Assembly (NCBI RefSeq): GCF_003416895.1
Contig: NZ_QVIO01000008.1
Span: forward strand, 124,001-188,000
Reading direction: 5' to 3'
Source: Duganella sp. BJB476
GTDB lineage: Bacteria; Pseudomonadota; Gammaproteobacteria; Burkholderiales; Burkholderiaceae_D
DNA: 64,000 nt
Under the pieces are notes generated by a model, which did not search any database, was not told where the DNA came from, and was given only the letters and a program-made list of their open reading frames with translations. The position numbers and the translations under genes are program-made. Of this stretch, positions 26,647-35,529 are shown in pieces (position 1 is the stretch's first letter; each line of letters begins with the position of its first letter).

Positions 26647-28200
26647 TTATTTGCAGACCTCGGTAGCGTTCGCTGCAGCGGACCGTACTACTTCCTCTCC
26701 GCCTGAGCTGATCAATCGAAGCTCCACCCGACGGTTGCGTTCTTCGCATGCGCGTTCGCGCGCGACGCCATCCTTGGCGCTGCAGGCTGACATGCCGTCC
26801 ATATCACCACGGATGTCGATTAAGACATTATTTTCAGCGTTGAGTTTGGCTGCGGTTAAATGATTGTAGACGTCGCACGCTCGGTCATGCGCTAGCTTGA
26901 AGTTGCTTTCTGTATTGCTAGGCCGAGGATCTGCATAGCCGACTACAACAATACTGTCGTTCGCAGTTTTTACCTTGAAAAACTCGTTCACAATTGGCTC
27001 GGCCAGCTTCCATTGATCGGGAGTGAGCTTTGACTTGTTCGATTCGAAATAGATCCCTCGTCGCAGTTCGATACAGGAGGTGTTCATCCGGCTTTCCGAC
27101 TTACGTACGCCTGCACTGTCTAGTTCGACACGTACGCCGCTATTTTGCACGGATGTCTTTTCCTTAGGGGGGGCATATGCGCCTACTTCGACGTAGCTGC
27201 GTTCGCCTGCGCCGTGCCACCAGATCCTGACGTCACTGACCGCCGCACTTTCATCATCCATCCTGCAGCTATACAAACGAATTCCTTTTGCATCCGCTAT
27301 GGTCTGGAGTTTCCCGAACTCGGCTTTATTTACGACTAGCGTTGCATGTTCGGTATATACCCCTAAACTGGACATCACATAGTTCAGTATTTTTCCGTCT
27401 ATGCCACAAGCCAAGTACGGGATGATGACGCCAATGATGAGAAGGGTGCCTGCGACCCTTTTCTTGCGGCGATTTTTTTCGAAATCCTCCGTAGTCTCCG
27501 GAATAGGAAGATTCAGCAGATCCAGTCCGAGCGCCATGGAGAGGCCGCCGAGCAATAAGCCTGCGGTAAACACCAATGCAGGCCAGGTAGTAGAAAAAAG
27601 GACAGATAGCAGGCCGGTTACTATCGCAAACATCAGGCCTGGAGCAACCGACACCAGTGCGGTGCCGATGCTACGACATAAGAAATAGGTGGCGGCGATA
27701 TAGGCGATCGCGGTAAGGACAATGCCGACAATTGCCCAGGAAATTGAAATTGGCGCCGCAGCAGCAGATTCAAACAAATGGAAAGAGAGTGCGCGAACGC
27801 AGAGAACCAAGCCCAGTATGCAAAGAGGGAGGCCTATCAACAAAGCTTCGCTGATTTTCTTGTTCGCTGTACTTAGGGGCGGAGCGCTAGCCACCGTCGA
27901 TCCTGCCGGAAGCGATGGCTCAGGCAGGCGGTTTGTCCAGGGCACATATGCCATCATGCCAAATCCTGACAGCACTATACCTGTCAGTGACAATCCCAAC
28001 ATAGCGAAAATAAAAAATAGGGTGTCGCCGATTTTCAGGCCGGTCGGAAAAAAATGCGCGACAAAGAAACAGTAAATAAATATGGTAACCAAGCCTACAG
28101 TGCTTGCCGCACCCACTGCCAAGCCTCCGATCGTTTTCCATTTCTCAGCATTGAGTTTTTCTATTTCAGATATTTTTTTCTGTGTGTCCAGATCGATCAT
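26647..28200 (-). CDS. Polytopic inner-membrane protein with C-terminal OmpA-like domain
   Basis: The start is the ATG with an AAGGA ribosome site, giving 517 residues (MIDLDTQKKI); an upstream frame start is less likely. About seven hydrophobic segments lie near residues 24-46, 58-86, 118-140, 150-174, 180-202, 206-228 and 249-268. A soluble linker leads to an OmpA/MotB-like domain at 381-496 with VVGYADPRPSN (the GHxD-type position) and NRRVELRL at its end. With a cytoplasmic N-terminus and seven spans the OmpA domain would be periplasmic, where it could bind peptidoglycan. Not a porin, since there is no beta-barrel. It is the first gene of the operon with the nuclease. The combination resembles the logic of Zorya but ZorA/ZorB are not recognised. 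Confidence 0.75.
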   Translation of the reverse strand: MIDLDTQKKISEIEKLNAEKWKTIGGLAVGAASTVGLVTIFIYCFFVAHFFPTGLKIGDTLFFIFAMLGLSLTGIVLSGFGMMAYVPWTNRLPEPSLPAGSTVASAPPLSTANKKISEALLIGLPLCILGLVLCVRALSFHLFESAAAAPISISWAIVGIVLTAIAYIAATYFLCRSIGTALVSVAPGLMFAIVTGLLSVLFSTTWPALVFTAGLLLGGLSMALGLDLLNLPIPETTEDFEKNRRKKRVAGTLLIIGVIIPYLACGIDGKILNYVMSSLGVYTEHATLVVNKAEFGKLQTIADAKGIRLYSCRMDDESAAVSDVRIWWHGAGERSYVEVGAYAPPKEKTSVQNSGVRVELDSAGVRKSESRMNTSCIELRRGIYFESNKSKLTPDQWKLAEPIVNEFFKVKTANDSIVVVGYADPRPSNTESNFKLAHDRACDVYNHLTAAKLNAENNVLIDIRGDMDGMSACSAKDGVARERACEERNRRVELRLISSGGEEVVRSAAANATEVCK

Positions 28201-28252
28201 TTTTTTCCTTGTGTTTACGATGGGGCATAGATTCGGTATTTTCACAGCATGA

Positions 28253-28385
28253 TATATATTTCCCGATGGGAAATTCTCACCAATTTTCACTGAAAGGTAA
28301 CTAGGAGCACGGGAAATTATGGAGAACTGACGCCTTCAGTTTCCTGCGTTTAATTGTTTGTTTGCTGATTTGAATGGGGGAAATT
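28253..28385 (-). promoter_or_regulatory. Candidate operator array and promoter of the OmpA/nuclease operon
   Basis: GGGAAATT occurs three times in direct orientation (28268-28275, 28311-28318, 28378-28385). An inverted ATTTCCC at 28258-28264 faces the first copy, making the palindrome ATTTCCC-GAT-GGGAAAT. On the minus strand a TTGGTG (28278-28283) and a TATATA (28253-28258) with a 19-base gap flank this palindrome, so a bound protein could cover the promoter. This 286-base region between genes holds nothing else recognisable. Confidence 0.45.
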
Positions 28386-28416
28386 GCCGCGTCCTCGCCG
28401 AATGCCGGGACGCGGC
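28386..28416 (-). terminator. Strong 9-bp hairpin beyond the AttH-like gene
   Basis: GCCGCGTCC (28386-28394) pairs perfectly with GGACGCGGC (28408-28416) around 13 bases. Read on the minus strand it lies about 70 bases past the stop of the lipocalin-like gene and is followed by AATTTCCC. A role as terminator is plausible but the T-run is short. Confidence 0.45.
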
Positions 28417-28486
28417 TCCCTGGAACCGATTAGGTGTTCATGACGCTGGCACGCCCCGCCGCAGGAGCGTAAGCAGGACGGTAGCG

Positions 28487-29518
28487 TTACTCGAACAGAT
28501 GTTGTTCGTTCCACGCGGTTCCGTGCGCCGGCTTGTCGTGGTAGCGGCCTTCAGCAACCGCGACGCCTTCATAGACCTGCGAACCCGGTATCTGGGGATT
28601 CCAGAATTCCTGGTCCGACACCAGGCTCTTGACGATGAACTCGGCGCGTAGCGGCGGAATTTCAACTTTCACATTCGGGAAGTAAGTGGCGCCGCTTGGG
28701 CTTTTCCACGCCGGGCTCAATGGCGTAACGAGCGCATCGTGCGAGAACCTCGATACACCATCCAGGCCCAGCACCGTGACATTGGCCTTGACCGTTTGAT
28801 TCTCGATGATCTTGACGTCCGGGCCGGTGAAGACGGAAAGACATGTGCCGTCGGTCAGCGTAATGTCCTGCAATATCCATCTGAAGGACTTGCCAGGCCA
28901 GGCGCCGTACTCGTGGTCCATCCACGTTGTTCCATGCACCTTCATGGCGTTACCGTTGATGGCTATCCTGCCGCTCGCTTCCAGCTTGGGGAAGGAGTAG
29001 TAGAAGTTATGCCGCTCAAGCGGCGTTTTCCCCTCCGGGTCGACCACCGGGGATCGGCCGTCGCCAAACACCTGTAGCGGCGGGAGCTTGGCCACGAAGT
29101 TGAGGTCGAAGTCTATCGTGGTATTGAAGGTCGCATCCTTGAATTGGGCTTTGACGTTCATGGAGAGCGGCGTCTTATCGGCGCTCATGGCGATCGATCC
29201 CGGCTGGCCAGCCGGACCGACGTTGACGGCCCAGGGTTTCGTCGTGTCTGCCTGCGCCCAATTATCGTTCCAGGGAAATCCATTCACGGTTTGATAGTGA
29301 CGCTTTTCCTGCACGTCGGTGAGCATGATGTAGGCCAACAAGAAGTGCGGATCCGCCCCCTTCGGCGCAAAACCGGCCGCATTGATTTCAAATCCGAATA
29401 CGCGGTTTTCATGGCGGAGAGTGCCGATATGCCACCACCACTCCGCATGGACCGGGACGTTGCCTACGTGGTGACGGTATTGGTCCTCTGGCAAATGGAT
29501 ATATGATTCGCTAGTCAT
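28487..29518 (-). CDS. AttH/CrtC-like lipocalin-domain protein
   Basis: The 343-residue protein has the two-lipocalin-like-domain pattern of AttH and carotenoid 1,2-hydratase relatives: AEWWWHIGTL near the N-terminus and TTWMDHEYGAW in the centre, each characteristic of this family. No signal peptide or lipobox is present at the chosen start (MTSESYIHL), unlike many exported relatives. Members bind or hydrate lipophilic substrates such as carotenoids; the specific substrate is unknown and no carotenoid genes are nearby. The base composition is more GC-rich than the island beside it. Confidence 0.72.
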   Translation of the reverse strand: MTSESYIHLPEDQYRHHVGNVPVHAEWWWHIGTLRHENRVFGFEINAAGFAPKGADPHFLLAYIMLTDVQEKRHYQTVNGFPWNDNWAQADTTKPWAVNVGPAGQPGSIAMSADKTPLSMNVKAQFKDATFNTTIDFDLNFVAKLPPLQVFGDGRSPVVDPEGKTPLERHNFYYSFPKLEASGRIAINGNAMKVHGTTWMDHEYGAWPGKSFRWILQDITLTDGTCLSVFTGPDVKIIENQTVKANVTVLGLDGVSRFSHDALVTPLSPAWKSPSGATYFPNVKVEIPPLRAEFIVKSLVSDQEFWNPQIPGSQVYEGVAVAEGRYHDKPAHGTAWNEQHLFE

Positions 29519-29638
29519 AATTATTTATTCCTCTCTTCAGTGTGTGGCAGAAAAGTCGATAGGAAATCCAGGGCAGCGATCGATTGTATTGCTATTTTTT
29601 TATCCAATACTCTCGAATAAACACAATTCAGGATCAGG

Positions 29639-30709
29639 ATGAAGTTCAAAACAGTTTTGGTGGCCTTGTCGTTGGCCGGGCAGGCGTTGGCCGGCGTGGC
29701 GGTCCAGCCGGACGACGCGCAGTTGCAGTACACCGGGCGCATCGACTTTGCCGACCGCGCGCGGCCCATGTTGTCGTGGCCCGGCACCAGCATTGAAGGG
29801 AACTTCACCGGCGCCAGCCTGGCGGTCAAGCTGGACGACCAACTGGGCAAGAACTTCTTCAACGTCTTCATCGATGGCGACCTGGCCAAGCCGGTGGTCA
29901 TCGAAGCCGCGCAGGGCAGCAAGACTTATGCGGTGGCCGATGGCTTGGAGCCGGGCGCGCACCGCTTCCTGATCACCAAGCGCACCGAGGGCGAGGAGGG
30001 CGGCACGGTGTTCCAGGGACTGGAGCTGGCCGATGGCGGCAAGTTGCTGCCGCCGCCGGCGCGCAAGCTGCGCCATATCGAATTCTTCGGCGATTCCATC
30101 ACCACCGGCATGGGCAACGAGTCGCCGGACGACGGGCCGGATCATCTGGTCAAGGACAAGAACAACTTCATGTCCTATTCCTCGATCACGGCGCGGGCGC
30201 TGGAGGCGGAGGCACACATCATCTCGCAAAGCGGCATCGGCGTGATGATCAGCTGGTTCCCGTTCACCATGCCGGATTTTTACGACCAGCTCAGCGCCGT
30301 CGGCAACAACGACACCCAATGGGATTTCCGTTCGTGGACGCCGGACGTGGTGGTGATCAACCTGTTCCAGAACGACCGCTGGCTGATCGACCGCGAGAAG
30401 CGTCTGTCGCCGCCGCCGGACGACGCGCAGCGTGTGCAGGCGTATCGCACCTTCGTGCAGAAGATACGCACGCTGTATCCGAAGGCCTACATCGTGTGCG
30501 CGTTGGGCAGCATGGATGCGGTGCAGGAAGGCTCCAAGTGGCCGGGCTATGTGCGCGCGGCGGTAGACCAGATCCGGCAAGGCGGCGATCGGCGGATCGA
30601 TACCATCGTGTTCCCATGGACCGGCTTCGGCGGTCATCCGCGCGTCAAACAGCACCAGGCCAACGCGGCGCAGCTGACCACGCTCATCCGCCAGAAAATG
30701 GGTTGGTGA
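29639..30709 (+). CDS. Secreted SGNH esterase, carbohydrate esterase family 2-like
   Basis: The 356-residue product has a signal peptide (MKFKTVLVALSLAGQALAG), a beta-sandwich N-domain (residues about 20-140, with YTGRIDF and WPGTSIEGNF) and an SGNH hydrolase domain with Ser153 in FFGDSITTGMGN. The last block is GGHPRVKQHQ, with His333 and His339. This two-domain order is that of CE2 acetyl esterases, which deacetylate xylan or other plant glycans. It precedes a GH127 gene in the same direction and fits a glycan-degrading pair. The catalytic acid is not certain from sequence. Confidence 0.8.
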   Translation: MKFKTVLVALSLAGQALAGVAVQPDDAQLQYTGRIDFADRARPMLSWPGTSIEGNFTGASLAVKLDDQLGKNFFNVFIDGDLAKPVVIEAAQGSKTYAVADGLEPGAHRFLITKRTEGEEGGTVFQGLELADGGKLLPPPARKLRHIEFFGDSITTGMGNESPDDGPDHLVKDKNNFMSYSSITARALEAEAHIISQSGIGVMISWFPFTMPDFYDQLSAVGNNDTQWDFRSWTPDVVVINLFQNDRWLIDREKRLSPPPDDAQRVQAYRTFVQKIRTLYPKAYIVCALGSMDAVQEGSKWPGYVRAAVDQIRQGGDRRIDTIVFPWTGFGGHPRVKQHQANAAQLTTLIRQKMGW

Positions 30710-30820
30710 GCGGCTCACGCCGGATTGTGCCGATTTCGTCATCCTTTTAGCGGCGTCGCCACAAGACGGCCGGCGTTCCTGCACGTACATTAGTGGATAG
30801 CCATCTATCATGGGGTACGT

Positions 30821-33169
30821 ATGCATCGTCGACAGATATTGCGGGGCGCCGCCGGCCTGGGATTGATCTCCGGCTGGACCACGACCGCCAGCGGCGCCAC
30901 GGCTAGCGGCGTGCCGCTGACCGCCCAAGCGCTACCGCTGTCGTCGGTCCGCCTGCTGCCTTCCGTCTACGCCGACGCGCTGCAAGCCAACCAGGCTTAT
31001 TTGCTGCGCCTGAGCGCAGACCGCTTCCTGCACAATTACCACCGCTTTGCCGGCCTGCCGACCAAGGGCGCCATCTACGGCGGCTGGGAATCCGACACCA
31101 TCGCGGGCGAAGGATTGGGCCACTATTTGTCCGCGCTGTCGCTGATGCACGCGCAAACCGGCAATCCGGCGCTGAAGCCGCGCATCGATTACATCGTCGC
31201 CGAACTGGCGCGCGTGCAGCAGGCGCATGGCGACGGCTATGCGGCTGGCTTCATGCGCAAGCGCCAGGATGGCGTGGTAGTGGACGGCAAGGAAATCTTC
31301 CCTGAGATCATGCGCGGCGAGATCAGGTCCGCAGGCTTCGACCTGAATGGCTGCTGGGTGCCCTTGTATAACTGGCACAAGGTCTTCGCAGGCCTGTTCG
31401 ACGCGCAGACCCATGCCGGCAACGAGCAGGCGCTGCAGGTGGCGCTGGGTCTCGCCGGCTATATCGACAAGGTGTTTGCCGCGCTCAGCGACGAACAGGT
31501 ACAGCAGGTGCTGGCCTGCGAGCACGGCGGCATCAACGAAAGCTTTGCCGAGCTCTATGCGCGTACCAGCGATAAGCGCTGGCTGGCGCTGGCGCAGCGG
31601 CTGTATCACGTCAAGGTGCTGTTGCCCTTGACGCAAGGCCGCGACGAGCTGGCCAACCTGCACTCCAACACGCAGATCCCCAAGCTGATCGGCCTGGCGC
31701 GCCTGCACGAGCTGACCGGCCGCCGCAGCGACGCCGACGCCGTCGATTTCTTCTGGAAGCGCGTCACGCAGCACCACAGCTATGTCATCGGCGGCAACGG
31801 CGACCGCGAATACTTCTCCGCGCCGGACAGCATCGCCGCCCACATCACCGAGCAGACCTGCGAAGCCTGCGCCAGCTACAACATGCTGAAGATGACGCGT
31901 CACCTCTACAGCTGGGCGCCCGATGCCGCTTACTTCGACTATTACGAGCGTACGCATCTGAACCACATCCTCGCGCACCAGAATCCGCGCACCGGCATGT
32001 TCACGTACATGACGCCGTTGATGTCCGGCGTGGCGCGTGAATATTCCAGCGAGGACAATGATTTCTGGTGCTGCGTGCTGTCCGGCATGGAGAGCCACGC
32101 CAAGCACGGCGATTCGGTCTACTGGGAGAACGGCGACACCTTGTTCGTCAACCTCTACATCCCATCGACGGTGGAATGGAAGGCGGCCGCGGCAAGGCTG
32201 GAGCTGAACACGCGCTATCCGTACGAAGGCGACATCGAGCTCAAGGTGCGCCGCCTGGCAGGCCCGCGCGAGTTCACGCTGGCGCTGCGCATTCCGTCGT
32301 GGGCCGACGCCTGCAAGGTGCTGGTCAACGGAAAACCGCAAACCGCCAGCAAACATAAGGGCTACTTGCTGCTGCGGCGGCGCTGGCGCGCGGGCGACAG
32401 CGTGCGCCTGTCGCTGCCGCTGGATCTGCGGCTGGAATCCACGCCCGGCAACGAGCGTGTGGTGGCGCTGCTGCGCGGCCCGATGGTATTGGCGGCAGAC
32501 CTGGGCGCGGCCGACAAGCCGTTCAGCGGACTGGCGCCGGCGCTGGTGGGCGCCAACATCCTGGCTTCGTTTGCGCAGGCGGACCAGGGCAAGTCCGTGT
32601 ACCGCAGCGTTGGCAGCGGGCGGCCGGGCGACATGAAGTTTGCGCCCTTCTTCTCGCAGTACGAGCGGCGCGCGGCGGTGTACTTCCATGTCTATACGGA
32701 TGCCGAATGGGCCGCGTCGGAAGTCGGCTTCCGCAAGGAGGAGGCGCGCCTCAAGGACCTGGCCGCGCGCTCGGTGGACGTCATGCATCTGGGGGAGATG
32801 CAGCCGGAGCGCGATCACGACTTGCAATCGGATATCTCCTATCCCGTTTCCTACCGTGGCCGCAATGGCCGCGATGCCCGCACCGGCGGCTATTTCAGCT
32901 TCCGCATGAAGTGCGCCGACGGCCCGCTGCTGCTGCAGGCGAGCTACTGGGGGGAGGAGCGCAACCGCGATTTCCACATCAGTATCGACGGCGAACGGAT
33001 AGCGCGCGTCAAGCTGGACGGCGGCAATCCGGGGGTGTTCATCGACCAGGAATATCCGGTGCCGGAGCGCCTCACCAGCGGCAAGGGCAGCGTGGTGGTG
33101 CGCTTCGATCCGGAGCCCGGCCACACTGCGGGGCCGGTGTTCGGCGTCAGGCTGTACACGCCGCCATGA
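30821..33169 (+). CDS. GH127-family beta-L-arabinofuranosidase (DUF1680)
   Basis: The 782-residue enzyme is of the DUF1680/GH127 type, which removes beta-L-arabinofuranose with a zinc-held cysteine nucleophile. Zinc-site residues are conserved: Glu348 and Cys350 (CEACASYN) and Cys417-Cys418 (FWCCVLSGMESHAKHGDS). The N-terminus MHRRQILRGAAGLGLISG has a twin-arginine pattern (RRQILRG), so it is probably exported folded, as suits a metalloenzyme. C-terminal beta domains follow. It probably acts on arabinose side chains, perhaps of plant hydroxyproline-rich glycoproteins. It is co-oriented with the CE2-like esterase. Confidence 0.85.
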   Translation: MHRRQILRGAAGLGLISGWTTTASGATASGVPLTAQALPLSSVRLLPSVYADALQANQAYLLRLSADRFLHNYHRFAGLPTKGAIYGGWESDTIAGEGLGHYLSALSLMHAQTGNPALKPRIDYIVAELARVQQAHGDGYAAGFMRKRQDGVVVDGKEIFPEIMRGEIRSAGFDLNGCWVPLYNWHKVFAGLFDAQTHAGNEQALQVALGLAGYIDKVFAALSDEQVQQVLACEHGGINESFAELYARTSDKRWLALAQRLYHVKVLLPLTQGRDELANLHSNTQIPKLIGLARLHELTGRRSDADAVDFFWKRVTQHHSYVIGGNGDREYFSAPDSIAAHITEQTCEACASYNMLKMTRHLYSWAPDAAYFDYYERTHLNHILAHQNPRTGMFTYMTPLMSGVAREYSSEDNDFWCCVLSGMESHAKHGDSVYWENGDTLFVNLYIPSTVEWKAAAARLELNTRYPYEGDIELKVRRLAGPREFTLALRIPSWADACKVLVNGKPQTASKHKGYLLLRRRWRAGDSVRLSLPLDLRLESTPGNERVVALLRGPMVLAADLGAADKPFSGLAPALVGANILASFAQADQGKSVYRSVGSGRPGDMKFAPFFSQYERRAAVYFHVYTDAEWAASEVGFRKEEARLKDLAARSVDVMHLGEMQPERDHDLQSDISYPVSYRGRNGRDARTGGYFSFRMKCADGPLLLQASYWGEERNRDFHISIDGERIARVKLDGGNPGVFIDQEYPVPERLTSGKGSVVVRFDPEPGHTAGPVFGVRLYTPP

Positions 33170-33267
33170 CGGTGTCGCGCACGCGAGACACCCGGACTTG
33201 AACATAAGCGAGCTGATGCTATCCTTATTTTTTATCTTATCAATTTTATATTGCTTAAGGAGAAGAT

Positions 33268-33864
33268 ATGAAAGCTCTTGCGATTGCGCTGGCCTGCATG
33301 GCCTGCGCCGGTAGTGCTCTGGCCGACAACGTGGCGCTGAACGGCGCCGTGACGTTGACCGGTAGCGGTTTCGGCAACAGCGACGGCTGGCTCGGTGGCG
33401 CGCTGGCTGCCCCGTCCACGGTCACCGACGGCGTCTATCTGCCGATCGGCACGCAGTGGAATACCGGCACCGTGTTCTGGACCGGCGACGTCGGCGCCGA
33501 TACGGTCATGATTACGCTGAACCACACCTCGGTGGTCAGCCAGCTCAATCTGCAGGCCGACAACGACAACAACTACCTGGTCCAGTATCGCGACACGTCC
33601 AACGTCTGGCACGATGCCGCCGTGATCGTGCCGCACCGCTCCTGGGGCCAGGACAACGGCAGCGTGGTGCTGGGCACGCCGGTGACGGCCACCGCCTTCA
33701 TGATTTCCGGCACCACCGGCGCCGGCGACAACCATTTCTCCGTGTCGGAATTCGAAGCCATCGGCCGCGTCGTCGCGGTACCGGAGCCAGAAACCTATAC
33801 GATGCTGGGCGCCGGCCTGGCCATGCTTGGCTGGATGGCGCGCCGCAAGCAGCGCCGTTCCTGA
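33268..33864 (+). CDS. PEP-CTERM sorting-signal protein
   Basis: The 198-residue protein has a signal peptide (KALAIALACMACAGSALA) and ends with the PEP-CTERM signature VPEPETYTMLGAGLAMLGWM followed by ARRKQRRS. This is the target for exosortase-mediated processing, usually of exopolysaccharide-associated surface proteins. The body (residues 20-170) is beta-rich and resembles a discoidin-like carbohydrate-binding fold, which is a tentative reading. The exosortase is not in the window. An AAGGAGAAG ribosome site and an AT-rich leader precede it. Confidence 0.88.
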   Translation: MKALAIALACMACAGSALADNVALNGAVTLTGSGFGNSDGWLGGALAAPSTVTDGVYLPIGTQWNTGTVFWTGDVGADTVMITLNHTSVVSQLNLQADNDNNYLVQYRDTSNVWHDAAVIVPHRSWGQDNGSVVLGTPVTATAFMISGTTGAGDNHFSVSEFEAIGRVVAVPEPETYTMLGAGLAMLGWMARRKQRRS

Positions 33865-33953
33865 CTGTCTACCTTCCGGCACATGCGCGTCCATGAGTGC
33901 GTCTCCAGAATGCAGGCTGGTTCAACCACGAACCGCCTCATTCAGGAGACTCC

Positions 33954-35525
33954 ATGGACAAGACATACAGTACCCTCGCCGTCGCGGCGCTACTCGCGGC
34001 GCTAGCCGGCTGCGGTAGCGGCGGCGGCACACCGGCAGCGGCAACCCCGACCCCGACCCCCGACGTGCCGACGCCGCCCACCGGCGTGGCCGACACGTCC
34101 GGCGCGCGCGGCGCCTTGCTGTTCAATCCACCGCCGTTGGCGCAGTCGCTCGATCCGGCCGGCATGGTGCAGGCGCTGGGCCGGCTCGGCACCGTCGGCA
34201 AGCAGATCCTGACCGCCGCCGGCCAGCCCAAGTGCAGCATCGATTTCCATCAGTTCGAATACAGCACCGTCGGCGCGGCCGGCGAAACCACCATCGCGTC
34301 CGGTTCGCTGATGGCGCCCAACGGCAGCGACCCGGCCTGCAGCGGCAAGCGTCCGGTGCTGATGTACGGCCACGGCAGCTCGCCGCTGCGCAATATCCGC
34401 ATGGGCGTGCTGACGCCCGGCGCGCCGTACGCCGAAACCAGCGCCGCTGCCGCCGCGCTGTACGCGGCCCAGGGCTACATCGTGATCATGCCCAACTACG
34501 CCGGCTACGACACCTCGACCCTGAGCTACCATCCGCACCACGTGGCGGACCAGCAGTCCAAGGACATGATCGATGCGCTGACCGCCGCCCGCAAGGCCTT
34601 CGCCAAGCTGCCGCATCCGGTCAGCGAGAATGGCAAGCTGTTCCTGACCGGCTACTCCGAAGGCGGCTATGTGACGATGGCCACTCACCGCGCGATGCAG
34701 GCGGCAGGCATCAGCGTGACGGCCTCGGCCCCGATGAGCGGCAACTACGCCGAAAGCGTCAGCTATGAAGCCAGCCTCGGCTCGCCCGAGCTGTTGCGCG
34801 GGCTGAGCCAGATCGGCGCCGAATCGATGCTGGAATTCACGCTGCAGTTCACCGCCTGGCAAAAGGCCTACGGCAATCTGTACGCCGCTCCGAGCGAGCT
34901 GTATCAGCCAGCCTACGCGGCAACCATGGAGACGCTGGCGCCGACGCTGCTGCCGATCGATACGCTGATCGCCAATGGCAAGCTGCCGCCGCACCTGCTG
35001 GCGCGCGACATGCCGGGTTACGCCAGCCTGCCTGCGTCCGAACAAGCTTTTTACGGCACGCCTGAGCAGAGCCTGCTCAAGTCTTCTTACGTGACGGCGC
35101 TGCTCGACGATATCGTCAGCCATCCGTGCCCGGTGACGTCGGCCACGGCGCCGCTCGACTGCGCCCATGTGCATCCGATGCGCGCCGCCTGGTTCAAGAA
35201 CGATTTGCGCACCTGGGTGCCGACCGTGCCGGTGCTGATGTGCGGCGGCAATGGCGATGACGAGGTGCCGTTCAATAACGCCACGCTGACGCAAGCCTAT
35301 TTCAACGCCCACGGCATCGCCGCCAACCTGGTGACGGTGCTCGATGTCGATACGCCGGCGCTGCCCAACGATCCGTACGCCAGCGCCAAGGCGCTGTTCG
35401 CGGAAGCCAAGCGCATAGTGATCGCCGGCAACGGCAATCCGTCCGATCCGAGTAACTACCACGGCTACATGGCCTTCGCCGGCTGCAACGTGGCGGCGCG
35501 CGATTTCTTCAAGGCGTACCAGTGA
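33954..35525 (+). CDS. Lipoprotein alpha/beta hydrolase (lipase-like)
   Basis: I start at the ATG with an AGGAGA ribosome site, giving 523 residues. The signal ends with a lipobox (LAALAGC), so the protein is lipid-anchored. Behind a Pro/Thr-rich linker is an alpha/beta hydrolase domain with VLMYGHGSS, YIVIMPNYAGYD, the nucleophile elbow GYSEG (Ser235) and a late CGGNGDDEVPFNN acidic strand and a histidine in NYHGYM. It resembles secreted lipases and feruloyl esterase-like hydrolases. It converges on a minus-strand gene 4 bases away. Confidence 0.8.
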   Translation: MDKTYSTLAVAALLAALAGCGSGGGTPAAATPTPTPDVPTPPTGVADTSGARGALLFNPPPLAQSLDPAGMVQALGRLGTVGKQILTAAGQPKCSIDFHQFEYSTVGAAGETTIASGSLMAPNGSDPACSGKRPVLMYGHGSSPLRNIRMGVLTPGAPYAETSAAAAALYAAQGYIVIMPNYAGYDTSTLSYHPHHVADQQSKDMIDALTAARKAFAKLPHPVSENGKLFLTGYSEGGYVTMATHRAMQAAGISVTASAPMSGNYAESVSYEASLGSPELLRGLSQIGAESMLEFTLQFTAWQKAYGNLYAAPSELYQPAYAATMETLAPTLLPIDTLIANGKLPPHLLARDMPGYASLPASEQAFYGTPEQSLLKSSYVTALLDDIVSHPCPVTSATAPLDCAHVHPMRAAWFKNDLRTWVPTVPVLMCGGNGDDEVPFNNATLTQAYFNAHGIAANLVTVLDVDTPALPNDPYASAKALFAEAKRIVIAGNGNPSDPSNYHGYMAFAGCNVAARDFFKAYQ

Positions 35526-35529
35526 TGAC

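Noticed and set aside
24429..28200. Calling the island a Zorya system
   Set aside because: There is no MotA/ZorA-like protein, no separate ZorB and no ZorC/D/E gene; only the OmpA-plus-nuclease logic is shared.
33171..33192. GGTGTC/GACACC hairpin after the GH127 gene as a terminator
   Set aside because: The stem has only six pairs with a ten-base loop and no T-run.
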